A stretch of 64,000 nt of DNA from contig NC_066836.1 of NCBI RefSeq assembly GCF_001640805.2, forward strand, positions 5,420,892 to 5,484,891. The letters run 5' to 3'. Origin of the DNA: Lates calcarifer. Its lineage: Eukaryota > Chordata > Actinopteri > Centropomidae. Both the position numbers and the translations under genes were made by a program. This document shows, one piece after another, positions 24,525 through 36,365 of the stretch; position 1 is the first letter of the stretch; every line of letters starts with the position of its first letter. The notes beneath the pieces are model-generated. The model saw nothing but the letters and a program-made list of their open reading frames with translations, was not told the origin of the DNA and ran no database searches.

Positions 24525-24905
24525 ACTAGCGATTCATTTTACAGTTGTGTAATATGATGATTGTTTTCTTTTGTTTAGTCTATGACATGTAAGAAAAAAG
24601 GCATTCACTATTTGTCAGAGCCAATCGTGACGTCTTTAGTTTGCCTTTTTTTTCCTGACCAACAGTCACAAATCAGAGAATGGAACCAGAGGCTATTTGG
24701 CATTTCTGCCTGAGAAATGACTGATAATGTTTAGCGCAATTTCCTAAATCTTTTGTGTGATTTACACAAAATCCAAAAGATAATCAATTTCCTATCATGT
24801 ACGAACAAAGAAAAGCAGCAAACTCACATTTGAGAAACTGGAACAAAGTAATGTTCAGCTCTTTTTCTTGTAAAATTACTTAATTGATGATCAAAATAGA
24901 TGAAG
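24525..24905 (+). repeat. Family A repeat with complete 5' end
   Basis: It begins 'agggctgcaactagcgattc', the typical terminus. Internal blocks include 'gaccaacagtcacaaatcag', 'gaatggaaccagaggc', 'aaaagcagcaaactcacatt' and 'tgagaaactggaac'. It is longer than other copies and may be two overlapping fragments. Confidence 0.7.
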
Positions 24906-25710
24906 CTGATTCATTTTCTTTCATCAGTGTATCATTTCAACTCTTGTCTGGAGTCTCCAGTATTTCTGCTAAGAAAAAACATTTTAATCATTGAGATCAG
25001 AAAGATTCCAGGTTCCATTTATAATCTCAAACTGCTCCTAAATTATCCTCCAGCTCTCTCTTGGGAACAAACAGCTAGAAATAGTTTAATTTTCTTGCAG
25101 CAGCACTTTCTTCTGGATCTTGTATTGCTATAAGTGTTTGTCTTGTTGGTCCTAGGAAGGATAATTGTCAGATAATCAGTCGGCCAGAATGTTTGTTTTA
25201 AACTTGTCTGATCCGTCTGCAGCACACTCACGTTCAGCAGCTCGTGGACAGCGACTTCTTCTAGGATTAAAAGGTCACACACCATTTTAGGATTAAGAAC
25301 AGCCTCTTCACTCCACTCAGATGTGAACTCTTACCTGTAGATAAACACTGAGTGCACTGACTGAGTGCCTTCACCACAGTCTGCGAGGCTGAGCTGCCAA
25401 GACAACAGATCGCCGGTGGTCAGATGGCATCATCCGGCCCTGATGGGTCCCTGGACGAAATCTGGAGTTTTGGGTTAGAACGCGATCCATGAGGCGATTT
25501 TCCAAAGGTACTGCAGCGTGGAAATGACAAATACCGGATGGATGTCACACTGTGTATGTATGAAGGAGTGACCAATGGTTGCTTAATCTGTGTGAGATAT
25601 GATGTAGTCTGATAGTGCTGAGATATGTGTGTTTGCTGAACAGTAAGTGGCAAGAAAACTGACTGAACAACACATTTTTCAGATTTAATGGTGCAGTATA
25701 AAAAACATTA

Positions 25711-26060
25711 GAGCTGCAACTAACAATTATTTTCATCGTTGATTAATCTGTCCATCATTTTATTGACTAAGAAGATAACAACAGATGCTCATTACATCTT
25801 AAGATGTAAGATACTGTAAGATAAGTTTACAGTGATATAAAGAAAAAGCAGAGAAAATCAGCAAATCCCCTCATTTGAGAAGGTGGAACCAGCTACTGCT
25901 GGGCATTTGTGTGAGTGAGAATTGCTTACACTTCAAAATCAGGGTGAAATGATTATTCAATCAGTTGAGTGGTCGATCAACAGAAAATCTTTTTTGCAAT
26001 TATTTTGGTAATTGATTAATTGTTTAAGTTATTTTCAAGCAAAAATAGCCAGACATTGTT
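25711..26060 (+). repeat. Family A repeat, near full length
   Basis: It begins 'agagctgcaactaacaatta' then 'ttttcatcgttgattaatct', and continues with 'tttacagtgatataaag', 'catttgagaaggtggaacc' and a 3' segment with 'ggtaattgattaattgttta'. Confidence 0.75.
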
Positions 26061-28689
26061 CCAGCTCCGTAAATGTTTTGATTGATTTCCTGTCCATGCA
26101 ATAATTAGTTAATTGACCTCCTTCTCTAGTGTTTTTCTCCTGTGGCACACTTTCACCTCTTAATCGCAAATTTCTATTTATGTCCCCGGTTTGTGTTGGT
26201 TTCCTGACACGAAGTAGTTACACAGTCATACAACTCCCAGCCAGTTGGATTCATTTGAGCCTGTTGCACCATTGCTGGATTACATTTGGCAAGTCCCCCC
26301 CTGCACATTGTACACTTGGCAAGGCCTTAGAGCTTGTTGTACTCCTGGCAAAGCCTCTACTGCTCATTGGCACAGGGGCAATCCAAAGCCCCAGAGGAGA
26401 CAGAGCAGCAGAGGCCATGTTTGATAAGGAGTTATGCTCTCCATAGATTTGGATGCAGCTTAAAAACGCTGTCCAAATGACAAAAAAAGAAGTCATACAG
26501 AATCAAAAGGGGGAGTAGGGGGTGTCAGAGTGAGCTGGAAGACTCTGCATAAACTTAAACAGTTAAAGTGTTTGCCTTGCTCAAGTGTCCTCAAGTGTCC
26601 TTAGGCAAAACACTGAATCCTATTTAGCTCCAGTGGTGCCTGTGGACAGGAGAAAGTAAGATCTTCATTTGGAATATCAATTCAGCATGATATTTTTATA
26701 AAACCTTGGCGCTGAAAGCAGTAGACAGTCTCAGATCACAATTTATGTCTGCTCACAAATGAATTTTTGCTCCACAAAATTTAAGAATCCACACCAGCAA
26801 AGCTCAATTTGATCCAGGCCGGACGCATCAGAAGTGTAGATTACCCTTGATCTCACGGCCACGACCACTGTCATCCTGTGTGTATTTTCTCAACAGCTTC
26901 CCAGACAGTGAGGTGGCAGGATCAGGCTGGGCTGTTATCCTGAGTAATGGCTGATGTTGTGCAGCTCGCCTCAAGCTTTCTGCGCTCCGCCCTTGAACCG
27001 AGCCTCTGAGCAAGCAGAAAATCCCTGTAATTGCATTAGTGTTGTTCAACTGTAGACTCTGCGCCACACCCGCTCCCTCCTGACTGGCTTTTTAGCTTAA
27101 TTTATTGCCCTGACATGTTAGGATTTATTTTCATCCTGCTGCAAAATTGTGGATGACATATACAGCATCAGATATCCTTGACAAATATCCCGGCTTTGAT
27201 TCACTCTCCTGTCCTCTCTCTTATTGAAGTGTCAGGTTGTGCTGTAAAGTCAGTGATGTGCTCAGTGGGAGCCAGGCCTGGTCATAGTATAGGCTCCCTT
27301 CCTGAGGGCTCTTGACCAAGCCAGCTAATAAAAGGTTTCAGTGCCAGTGTTATTATCCCCGATGGAAGCCCGGCTGTGCTCTGGGCGCCAGCGCTGGGAG
27401 GCTGATTGCCTCCGTGAGCTGAAGAGGTTGACAGACACAAATAGAGCCTGGCGGTTAAGTGAGGGTATTAAATAAAGTGCAGTCAATTTTTTCCATGATA
27501 TATAATCCCCCATCTGCTTTTATGCTCACCTGTGCCCTGGAACTTTCTGTTGTTGTGGTCATTATGAAAAAAAGGAAATGGACAGCGGTTCAAAATGCCG
27601 TGTGCTCTGGGTATGTTGCGAGTCCTGCTACTGTTTTGTGAGGAACCTGCGCCGCTGTTTGTGGAGTCACGCTGTTGTGGTTGAGCTTTCACAGGCGGTT
27701 TTGTGATGGTTTTGTCTGTCCAGATTTGTATTTTGGCTTCTTATTGATCTCCCCCCAATGACTGCAGGTGTTTGCTGCTGTTTTTGTTTTTGTTGTTGAC
27801 TCTGACACTGCTACCACCTCCCAGACCCCAACCCACACACGCACATGTTAAATGCCACATCTCCCATCCTTCAGATTTGCCAGCACACTGCAGCAATGCC
27901 GCAGAGGCTTGATTGTGACTGTGCAAACTTTATTGTTATTTTGCAGAATGAACACCTGCGTGTGCCACATAGCGGGGCTGCTCGGTGGCCTTTGATTCAC
28001 CTGGCTGGTTTGTTTATCATGTGTAACACCTGCTCCATTTAAGTTTCATAATGCTGTTGTTCAAGCTCTTAGAGAACATTCGCAGTGTAAAAGGATTAAT
28101 GAAAAACAAAAAGCTGCTGGAAAATCATTTGAATGATTTTGTGATTGGAAATCTTGGAGAAATATCCACAGCTTGGAACAAAGAGGATTCAGCTGAGTCA
28201 GATTTTCTCTCCAATTAAAAAAAAACCCAGACCATGAACTGGGAGAGAGACATGACTTAAAAAATGTCTTAAATGTAACATTCGTTATCCAGTTCATCAT
28301 ATCCTATTTGTTCCACAGCTCAGGAAGATAAAGTACATTCCTCCACACCCTCATCTTGATAGACATTATCTTTCATTCAGGGAAGAAGCATAAAGTATCT
28401 AAATAGGTGCCACCTAAAGGGGCATTTCACCAATTTTATGGATCAAGGACGAGTTTACAAACAACCCTGGCAATGTTGTGAGTTATCTCAGGTTGGATAT
28501 TGGGGTTTAATATGCATTAAGACATGGGCTTTTCCCAGGCAGACATCTAACAAAACACACAATCAAGTTGCATTCTGGGAATTATAGGATCCAACAGTTC
28601 TGGACCTCAAAATCAGGATATCTCCGCTTCTGCAGCTTTAAGTTTGACTTTTCCCTTTAGGAGTTTTTGTAGCAAAGCTCCAAGAACCA

Positions 28690-28960
28690 CAGTCGCTCCA
28701 CCACGGTATTGCAGACTGAAATGTTTCAGTAACTGTAAGATGGATTTGTACAGACATTCATGGTACCCAGAGGATGGATCCTAATGACTGTGAGCCACAT
28801 TGAGGTTGACACTTGTGGTTTTGAGTGAAATGTCTCAACAGCTATTAAATGGATTATCATGCAGTTTGGTACATGCATTCATGCTCTCCTCAGAATTAAT
28901 TGTAATCAGTTTGTTGACTTTTCCTCTAGCGCCACCACAGGTCAGATTTTTATATATCTC
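28690..28960 (+). repeat. Family C repeat, copy 2
   Basis: Phrases 'tttgtacagacattcatggt', 'cccagaggatggatcctaat', 'gaaatgtctcaacagctatt', 'catgcagtttggtacatgca' and 'cctctagcgccaccacaggt' follow the family C order seen at 10.7 kb. Confidence 0.75.
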
Positions 28961-30573
28961 TCTAACTTAATATCAATCAGTTAATTGACTAATTGTCTCA
29001 GGTGTAGTAGAATGTGAGCAGTTTGTGAACAGTTTTTTTCCTGCTTCTTCCTGTGTTTCTCCCTCCATTGGTAAAAGATGGAGTTGTGTTTTTGTTGCAA
29101 GATCATCTCTTGAAAGCTACAACTGTTGAAGAAAATACAGATAATCTTGCCAGTTAGAACAATGCATCTGTAACCTCAAGGTATCTTAGTCATCATCCCT
29201 CTGAGGGTCGCAGAGCTACTTAGAAATTCAGCGTGCATGTGTTTCTTTCTGTCACCAGCAGCCTTGAGGAAGAAGGTTCCTTGTCAGACACATTTCTTTA
29301 ACAAATAACACCTTTAGGAAAATCTCTGCAGAGGCTGGACGTCTGTTTAGTCAACTTGAGAAGGAAATTGGTGACACAGTCCGCCTGTCTAATCCTTTCA
29401 GATTCTGTAGTTTGCACTGGTGATATATATACTCAAATTTCTCAGTGTAAGCAGCCATGCTGTGTGTAATCACTATCAATGAGATGAGGCTCTATTATGG
29501 AGTTATGGAGGGATACCACTGAGTTTCAGGGGAAATATCAGTTGTTAAATGTCAGTAATCCTGCACTGGCATTTGGCAAATTGAAATGGATTTTCTGTGG
29601 TCGATGTTTTTCTCAACAGCGAGATTCCCCCCTGCCTTCGCCCTTCAAATACAAGGAGAGAGGGCGAATAATTGCTATTCTGCTGCAAAGTATTTCACAG
29701 AAATACAGAACTTGATGTGCAGCATCTGCTCTTTGTACCGTGTGCTGTTGCCTTTAATTGTGTTTCTCGACTTCGGGTAAGTTTCTCTTGCAAACTAGTT
29801 TTCTGGTGCTCCGGTTTGTGGCTTAAATTTAGGACATCTGTGGTGGATGGACAGCAGCTGATTCATTACTATACAGTAGCCTTGTCCTTGGCCAGCAGTG
29901 TGGTCTCCTCTGCCCGCTGGCCATCTCCAGACTATAAGAGCCAGCACTTAAAAACTCAGATATTACAGTATGATAAAGCTGAAATTGCTCTTGTGCTAAG
30001 TGAGCAACAGAAGTCATTTTTCTGTGACTGGCCGAATGCCGCGAGACATTCTGGCTCTGTGTTCCCTCTAAATATAACCCTCGACAATAGAAGCTGTGGG
30101 TTTTATAGAACAGGCAACATTTGCTTTTTGCCACATTTAGTCTCCGTTTGGCCATAAAGCACAAGTGACTGGAGCACGTGGTCTAATATATGGAGCTACT
30201 GCATCTTCATAACTAGGCTGTCCCTGTCTTCACACTGTGTATTATTTTTTGATTTACACTTTATTAAGTTAAACAAACATGCAGGGATATAAAGAAACAG
30301 AAGTTATGAAAGATAAAATAATAACAATAACTCATAAATAGCAATGAAAAGAGAACAACAGCAACTGAGAGGCTGTAAAATGTCCAAAAATATATAAACT
30401 AAGTTAGATACTGTGCATAAATGTTTATAAGCTTTTACACAAATACTGTGTTGAATTTCAGTATTCAGATTACGGGGAAGCTCCTCTAAAAGAGACCTGA
30501 ACTCCCCCTTAAGCAACAATTGTTTTAGTTTCTATGGGGTATCAGTAAAGAAATGCTGCCATGAAGAACAGGA

Positions 30574-30589
30574 AGTGTGTGTGTGTGTA
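30574..30589 (+). repeat. (GT)n microsatellite, short
   Basis: Seven GT units plus flanking variants. Confidence 0.8.
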
Positions 30590-30699
30590 TGCAACTCTGC
30601 CCTGGTGAGTGTGTCTGACCTCTGTCAATAATGTGTGTGACCCCTACCCAACATGCGAGTGTCAGGGTGTTAAAACACCCAGACCATGAAATATCTTCT

Positions 30700-30805
30700 C
30701 TTGTGATCAATTTTGTCAGCGATTAATTGATCATCAAAAATAGCTGCTGATTATCACTCTGTCCATTAAGTATTCATTTAATTAGCTCATCATTTCAGCT
30801 CCAGT
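30700..30805 (+). repeat. Family A repeat, 3' fragment
   Basis: 'gcgattaattgatcatcaaa' and 'catcatttcagctccagt' match the end of + oriented family A copies. Confidence 0.55.
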
Positions 30806-30844
30806 TTATTTTGGTCCACATCATGTCAGTGATGACTGTGGGGG

Positions 30845-31400
30845 TGTTATAGCCAGTGGTAGAAGAAGTACTCAGATCTTACTTACGCAGCAGTGTAGTG
30901 CACTGCAGGATATATATCTGAAATACCAAAGGCAAAATAACCAAGAATAACTCATTATAGCATAATCCATATTTTATTATTAGATCATAATTGATGCATT
31001 AATCTGTGCATCACTTTATATAGTGTAGTATGGTGTGATGTTTTATTTATATCTCGTGTATTTCATTGTACCACTGACCCTGTGTTAACCTACATATGAC
31101 TAATAAGCTGAACTTTAATGTAGAATCTGGTAAAGCTGGGGTCAGTTTTAAGCACTTCATGGCATTGTACGCTGCACTGTAATCAATGATAACAGCTCAT
31201 CATTTATTTGTTAGTAATATTTCATATTAATAATCTGTAATTGATCATCAGAATCAAGTTACTAAAACTTTAAAACACAATATTTTCCTCATGTTTTGCA
31301 CAAAATCGAATTTCTCAAGTAAAAAAGTGCAAGTACCTGAAATTGTAGAGTACTTGAGTAAATGTACTTTGTCACTGTACTTTTCTCCTGTGGTTTTGTG
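30845..31400 (+). repeat. Family B teleost repeat, near full length
   Basis: It starts 'gtggtagaagaagtactcag' and contains 'gatgcattaatctgtg'. It ends with 'gtgcaagtacctgaaattgt', 'agtacttgagtaaatgtact' and 'ttgtcactgtact'. These are hallmarks of a very common fish repeat rich in 'aagtact' phrases. It is non-coding. Confidence 0.75.
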
Positions 31401-33054
31401 GGTTACATTAGGTATGTTATCCACCTGAGGCAGAGAGTGATCAAATGAAACACAGATCCTCATCCTGGGAGAGATCGTTGTTATGGAAGAAACTGAGAGT
31501 GATGTCAGTCTCTCTTTATGGCAGCAGAATAACTCCCAGTGTATGTAAAACCTCTATATGCTTTGTTTCTGACAGGTCTGCTCTCACAGATATTCACACT
31601 TTCATCTTCTCCAAGTGCCACAAAGAGCAGCCTTCTCTTTTCTTTTTTTGTGACAAATTCTTCACTTTCTCAGGAGAGTGAGCAGCATCAGCCTACGCAG
31701 CAGAGCGTAGAGCTCACCAAACTGTGTCTGTGAACATATGGTGCTGTGTTTTTTTTTTCCCTCGCCCCAAAGTTTTCTGGATCCAGAAGGGGAAGTGAAT
31801 ATTGTAGAGTGTTTAATCCTTTATACTTGTGGGGATTATGTTCCATTTGATATCAGATATGCATTAGTCAAATGAGTTTTGACTGCTGCTTCCCCCCATC
31901 ACTGTCACGCATACGGGTACACGTGTGCTGATGCACACTTGCACTCAACGTTTATATCCATATCTACTGATTAAGACTGGGATTTACAGTATTGATGTTT
32001 ATGGCTGTGAAAAAAACAAGTGGATGAAAGGGGTGTTTCCTCTTTATTGTTGCCCCCTGCAGAGTTTCATCCACTAAAAACAAACAGATTCCTTTTTGGG
32101 AGCAGATTAAGATTCTCTGTGATGCTCTGTACCATAATGATTCAGTATCATGCCAACAGAGCAGATTAGTGCTCATTTGACCTGGATTGAAGGATTTTCT
32201 TTTCATATGTCACCGCTGATAAGGGTGATACAGAAGTAGGATGCATCAAGGGCAGCAGCGTCAGGACATTTTGTTATTGTGCTGGAGGAAGGAAACACTG
32301 ACCATATCAGGCATCACCAGAGTTTCATTTGTACTGCGTGGACCTTTAAAGATGAACTCTGAACAAAGACTTACTTATTATGAATTATGAAATACACTGC
32401 AACAAAGAACAGCTTCCCACTTGTCCTAATAGACATCTCCCACAAAGTGATCCCTAAACAGGAGTTAACAATCCCTCAAAAGGGAGGATGAACTCATCAT
32501 TAGATCTCAATCATTAGTCGTCTTTTGATATAAAACATCACAGATTAATCAGGTTGGGCTTGACTGTAACAGTGAGCGATAAGAGAAAAATTGTCCATCA
32601 CTGTGTATTGAATTTAATATTACAAGATCGGTCTACGTTGGGATCTGATACACTTTCCTGGAAACTAATTTAGGGACTAAGAAAGCTGTCTCACTGTAAG
32701 GAGCATCCATTGTCTGTGTTGGAGCTTTCAATCATATCATATGATCTTCATCAGCAAGCTGAGTTTGTCACAGAGCTGTAGATGTAAATACAGTCCACAT
32801 TTTTTTCCCCAAGCAATTCAGAAACTATTCAAAGATAAAATAACTACACTGCAGTGTCGTATTTTGGCTAATCCAGCAAATTAAAAACCTCACATATCAA
32901 GAGACTTTATCACACTGATGCCATAATTATATAAAAATCCAATATTTCTCTTCTAATGCAAATTGATTTTCAACATCACTCTCAATCGTCTAAAACTCTT
33001 AGAGATATGAAAGCAATAGCTGCAGTAGTATAAACAGTATAGCTGATATCATGT

Positions 33055-33300
33055 AGCACTGCAACTAGCGATTATGTTTTCATTATTCATTAATTGGTTG
33101 ACTATTTCAATTTACTTACCGATCATTTAATCTATAAAGTGTCAGAAAACAATGAAAAATGCCATCACAGAATCACAGAGGGAGGTGTCTTCAGATGTGA
33201 TCAAATGATACAAAACCGAGAAAAGCAGTTAACTATCACATTTGAGAAGCTGGAGGCAGTGAATGTTCGATAAATTATTTTAAAGACAACGATTTGTCCC
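33055..33300 (+). repeat. Family A repeat
   Basis: It has 'cactgcaactagcgattatg', 'ttttcattattcattaattg', 'ctataaagtgtcagaaaaca', 'atgaaaaatgccatcacaga' and 'cacatttgagaagctggagg' in the standard order. The 3' terminus is missing. Confidence 0.75.
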
Positions 33301-33564
33301 CCAGTGCTATTTAAGCATGCAGTTTCCTAATGACTGGTGGTGATGCTGAAGAAATTCCTGCAGACTGTCAGCAGCTTCTGCTCACTCGCTCAGTGTTGCA
33401 ATCAAGTATCGGGTACAGTTGTAATTAAATACTGAGCACAAGTGATTGCTGGTTTCGAATTCTGTTGCGGCACCGGTCTTTAACACTATTTGGTCTGAAA
33501 AGCCTTTTGAAGTTTTAACAAGTTAGAACAAAAAGCGATTTTTTGAGAGATGGTGGTTTAGTCT

Positions 33565-33596
33565 AACCAGACTATTGACAAACCAGACTATTGACA
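33565..33596 (+). repeat. Perfect 16-bp tandem duplication
   Basis: aaccagactattgaca occurs twice head to tail without mismatch. Confidence 0.95.
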
Positions 33597-34059
33597 AATA
33601 CCATGCAAAGTAAAATGTAAATGAATGGATTGTTTGCATTTGCAGAGTAAAAACCTCTATGTCTTTGCATGTGACCCCTCTGATGTAGTCAGTCTGAAAA
33701 TAAACCTCCTGCTGCTGGAGTCTGGCTGATGATCAATGCTCTGTAACTCAGTAAGAAAAAAGAGTGAATGTTTGGAAGCTTTCTCCAGAGCAGATCTTTA
33801 GTCAGAGGAACTCTACAGATCCTTTTTTAAGATAAGAGGTTGTAGTTGTTGCTCCTCTGGTCCCATCTGAACGCCACATGACAGCTGTGTGAGGTGACTG
33901 CCCCCTCTGCTGGGCTCAGTGGGGATCAGCAGGCTATAAACCTCCCATGTGAGCTTCGCTGCTGCTCGTTCATTCACACTGCAGCATCCATCCCTCCACT
34001 TCTGAGTGAATACAGCATGCTTCTACACACTTTTCTTTGCAATAGTTAAACTCTACTTT

Positions 34060-34960
34060 AGGTCCTTAACACAATGAAATGCTGATTTCTGAAATAGTCC
34101 TTCTTAAGTATTTCCGTTTTATGCTAATTTATACTTTTACTCCGCTACATTTCAGAGGGAATTTTTTACTCCACTCTATTATTTTTCATACAAAACAGAT
34201 GATGAGCTGCTAAAACTTGCAAAAGAATAATTCAGTGAAAAAATATCCGGTTCCTCAAAGATTTATTTTCTTTTGAAAAGTGAAAAAGAAAATCTGCCAG
34301 TGCAGAAAATAATAAAGAGAACATTTCAACCCAAATCAGCTTCATTCAAGAAGTTTTTGTTTCACTGCAAGAAAGTTCACGGTTTGAACCCCAATTCGCC
34401 CATGTCGCTCTGTGTACAGTTTGCATGTTCTCCCTGTGCTTGCACATGTTTCCTCTGGCTTCCTCCCACAGTTGAAAGACATGCAAGTTAATTTGTGACT
34501 CTAAATTGCCCCAAGGTGTGAATGTGTGTGAATATGTCAGGCCTGTGATAGACTGGCGATCTGTCCAGGGTGTACCCCGCCTCTCGTCCGATGTCAGCTG
34601 GGATGGGCTCCAACTCTCAAAGGATAAGCGGTATAGATAATGGATGGATGAATGGCTGAAATGTCCTTACTGCACTGCAAAATAAGGTTTTAAGGACTTT
34701 GTTATTGATGGATTAAACAGCCCACTACTTTATAAAATCAGCTCCACCTTGACAAACTACAACAAAAATGCTGCTCGTGCATTAACACATCAGTGATAGA
34801 AATCCCACTACATACTGTATATAACACTATAAAAAGAGCCCATTAGTACTTTTAACACATTTTTTAAATAATATCTCTGCTTCATTTTTACAACGAGCTG
34901 TTAGAACTTTTACTGAAGGTAAAGTAGTTCTTTCACTTTCACTGGAAACTGAAACAGAGG
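34060..34960 (-). repeat. Family B repeat, reverse copy split by a SINE
   Basis: The left part (to about 34240) carries 'cttaagtatttccgttttat', 'actccgctacatttcagagg' and 'acaaaacagatgatgagctg'. The right part (from about 34700) carries 'ggattaaacagcccactact', 'cagctccaccttgacaaact' and 'gcattaacacatcagtgat'. The two match consecutive parts of reverse-oriented family B, interrupted by the SINE-like element at 34365-34655. Confidence 0.65.
34365..34655 (+). mobile_element. SINE-like element (tRNA-type B box)
   Basis: It has 'ggtttgaaccc' at 34381-34391, close to the RNA polymerase III B-box (GGTTCGANNCC). This is followed by 'cagtttgcatgttctccctg', 'ttcctcccacagttgaaaga', 'catgcaagttaatttgtgac', 'tctaaattgccccaaggtgt', 'cctgtgatagactggcgatc', 'tgtccagggtgtaccccgcc' and 'ggataagcggtatagataat', then a short ATGG run. 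I recognise this as a very abundant teleost dispersed repeat. Confidence 0.8.
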
Positions 34961-35175
34961 GAAAACAAAAATGTGCTCACATAATGAGTAAAACCCCAAA
35001 AGACCGGTGTAAATAGCTCATGAATGGAATTAATCATATAGCCCAACATGAATGCAGTAACATGTACAAATTGTATTAATTCTCTTTCACAGTTCTTGTG
35101 GCAGTCAGAGGTCCTATGGGTGAAATTTGGAGAGGAACTTGTGCATGACCGTGTTACCAGCAGCAAAAAGTCGAT

Positions 35176-35200
35176 CCCTCCTCCTCCTCCTCCTCCTCCT
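35176..35200 (+). repeat. (CCT)n microsatellite
   Basis: Eight perfect CCT/CTC units. A purine-rich stretch follows at about 35366-35400. Confidence 0.95.
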
Positions 35201-36004
35201 GGGAAAAGAACAGTTTGTTATCTTGTACTCGGATGACTTTTGAAGTGAGACCTTTAGCTGGAAATATGACACGAATGAAGTTATGTGTCTGGACCCCACT
35301 CACGGTCTCAAGAGTGGCTCTTTGTTTATGCTCCTGTCTTAGGGCCCTGAAGAGACTGAGGCTTAAAAAGAGAGAAGGAGGAGGAAGAGTGAGAGAAAGA
35401 CTTGGTAAATATTTTCTCAAACGCCTTAATTGAAATTGGATTTTAACTGCTCGCTGGACCGTGGTGGCAAGAATCAGGTACCAGGGAGGTAGCGTTTTTG
35501 CATTGCAAATGTAATTTTCTGTTTTTTTTCCCCCATTGCTCAGGAGGCACTCGAAAATAGCTACCAGATATGTTTTTTCATGAGCCATTTTCTTCAGGTT
35601 GAGCCTCTCATTATTCCAATACCCATCGCGATTAGCTTTTTGGATTGAACTACAGTGTGGTCCTGTTGTTTACTGAGCTGTGGCGTCAGTCTTTGTGGGG
35701 AAATTGTATTCTCTTCATGCCCAGATAGAGCCTGATGGAGGTGAAACTTTGATTGCACATTATATATGGGGAAATAAACAGCTAATTTGCTTTGAGTTTT
35801 CATTCATCATGCAACTGAATGGGGTGCTACCTGTTGATTATTCAGTAATTCACAAATTTATTGCCTATTTGGTTTACATTAAGTAGGAGAAACCATGCAG
35901 TGATTGATACAGAAAGCAGTGTTTAGACATTTATTTTCAGATTAGCCCTGGAGATACTGAATAGTGAGCAGATAAATGTTATATCCTCATATTAAACATG
36001 CTAT

Positions 36005-36090
36005 TATCAGTGGTGGAGGAAGTATTCAGATCCCTTACTACACTGTAAACATACATTACTCAATGCAGAAAAAGTCCCCCTTGAGTCTTA
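36005..36090 (+). repeat. Family B repeat, 5' fragment
   Basis: 'cagtggtggaggaagtattc' and 'agatcccttactacactg' match the family B start. The rest is absent; a reverse family A copy follows within 40 bp. Confidence 0.6.
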
Positions 36091-36127
36091 CAGTGATATT
36101 ATGGCTGTGTCAGTAAAAGAATATCAG

Positions 36128-36365
36128 CAACAATTTAGATAATTGTTTTGAGTCTTTTTTTGTTTGTTTTTTTTTTAGACAAAATGTTAACATTTTCTGA
36201 TTGTATCTCAAATGTGAACATTTGCTGCTTCTACAAGATGAAACAAACAAGAAGATATTTGTCACTTTTCACAGTCTTCTGAACTTTTGTAGACCAGTTA
36301 TTAATCAAGAAAATACTCAACAGATGAATTAATAATGGAAGTAGTTGTTAGTCACAGCCCTGGGA
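36128..36365 (-). repeat. Family A repeat, reverse copy
   Basis: It reads 'ctcaaatgtgaacatttgct', 'gacttttgtagaccag'-like sequence, 'attaataatggaagtagttg' and 'ttagtcacagccctg' at the end, the reverse-complement order of + oriented copies. A T-rich expansion lies inside near 36155. Confidence 0.6.
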
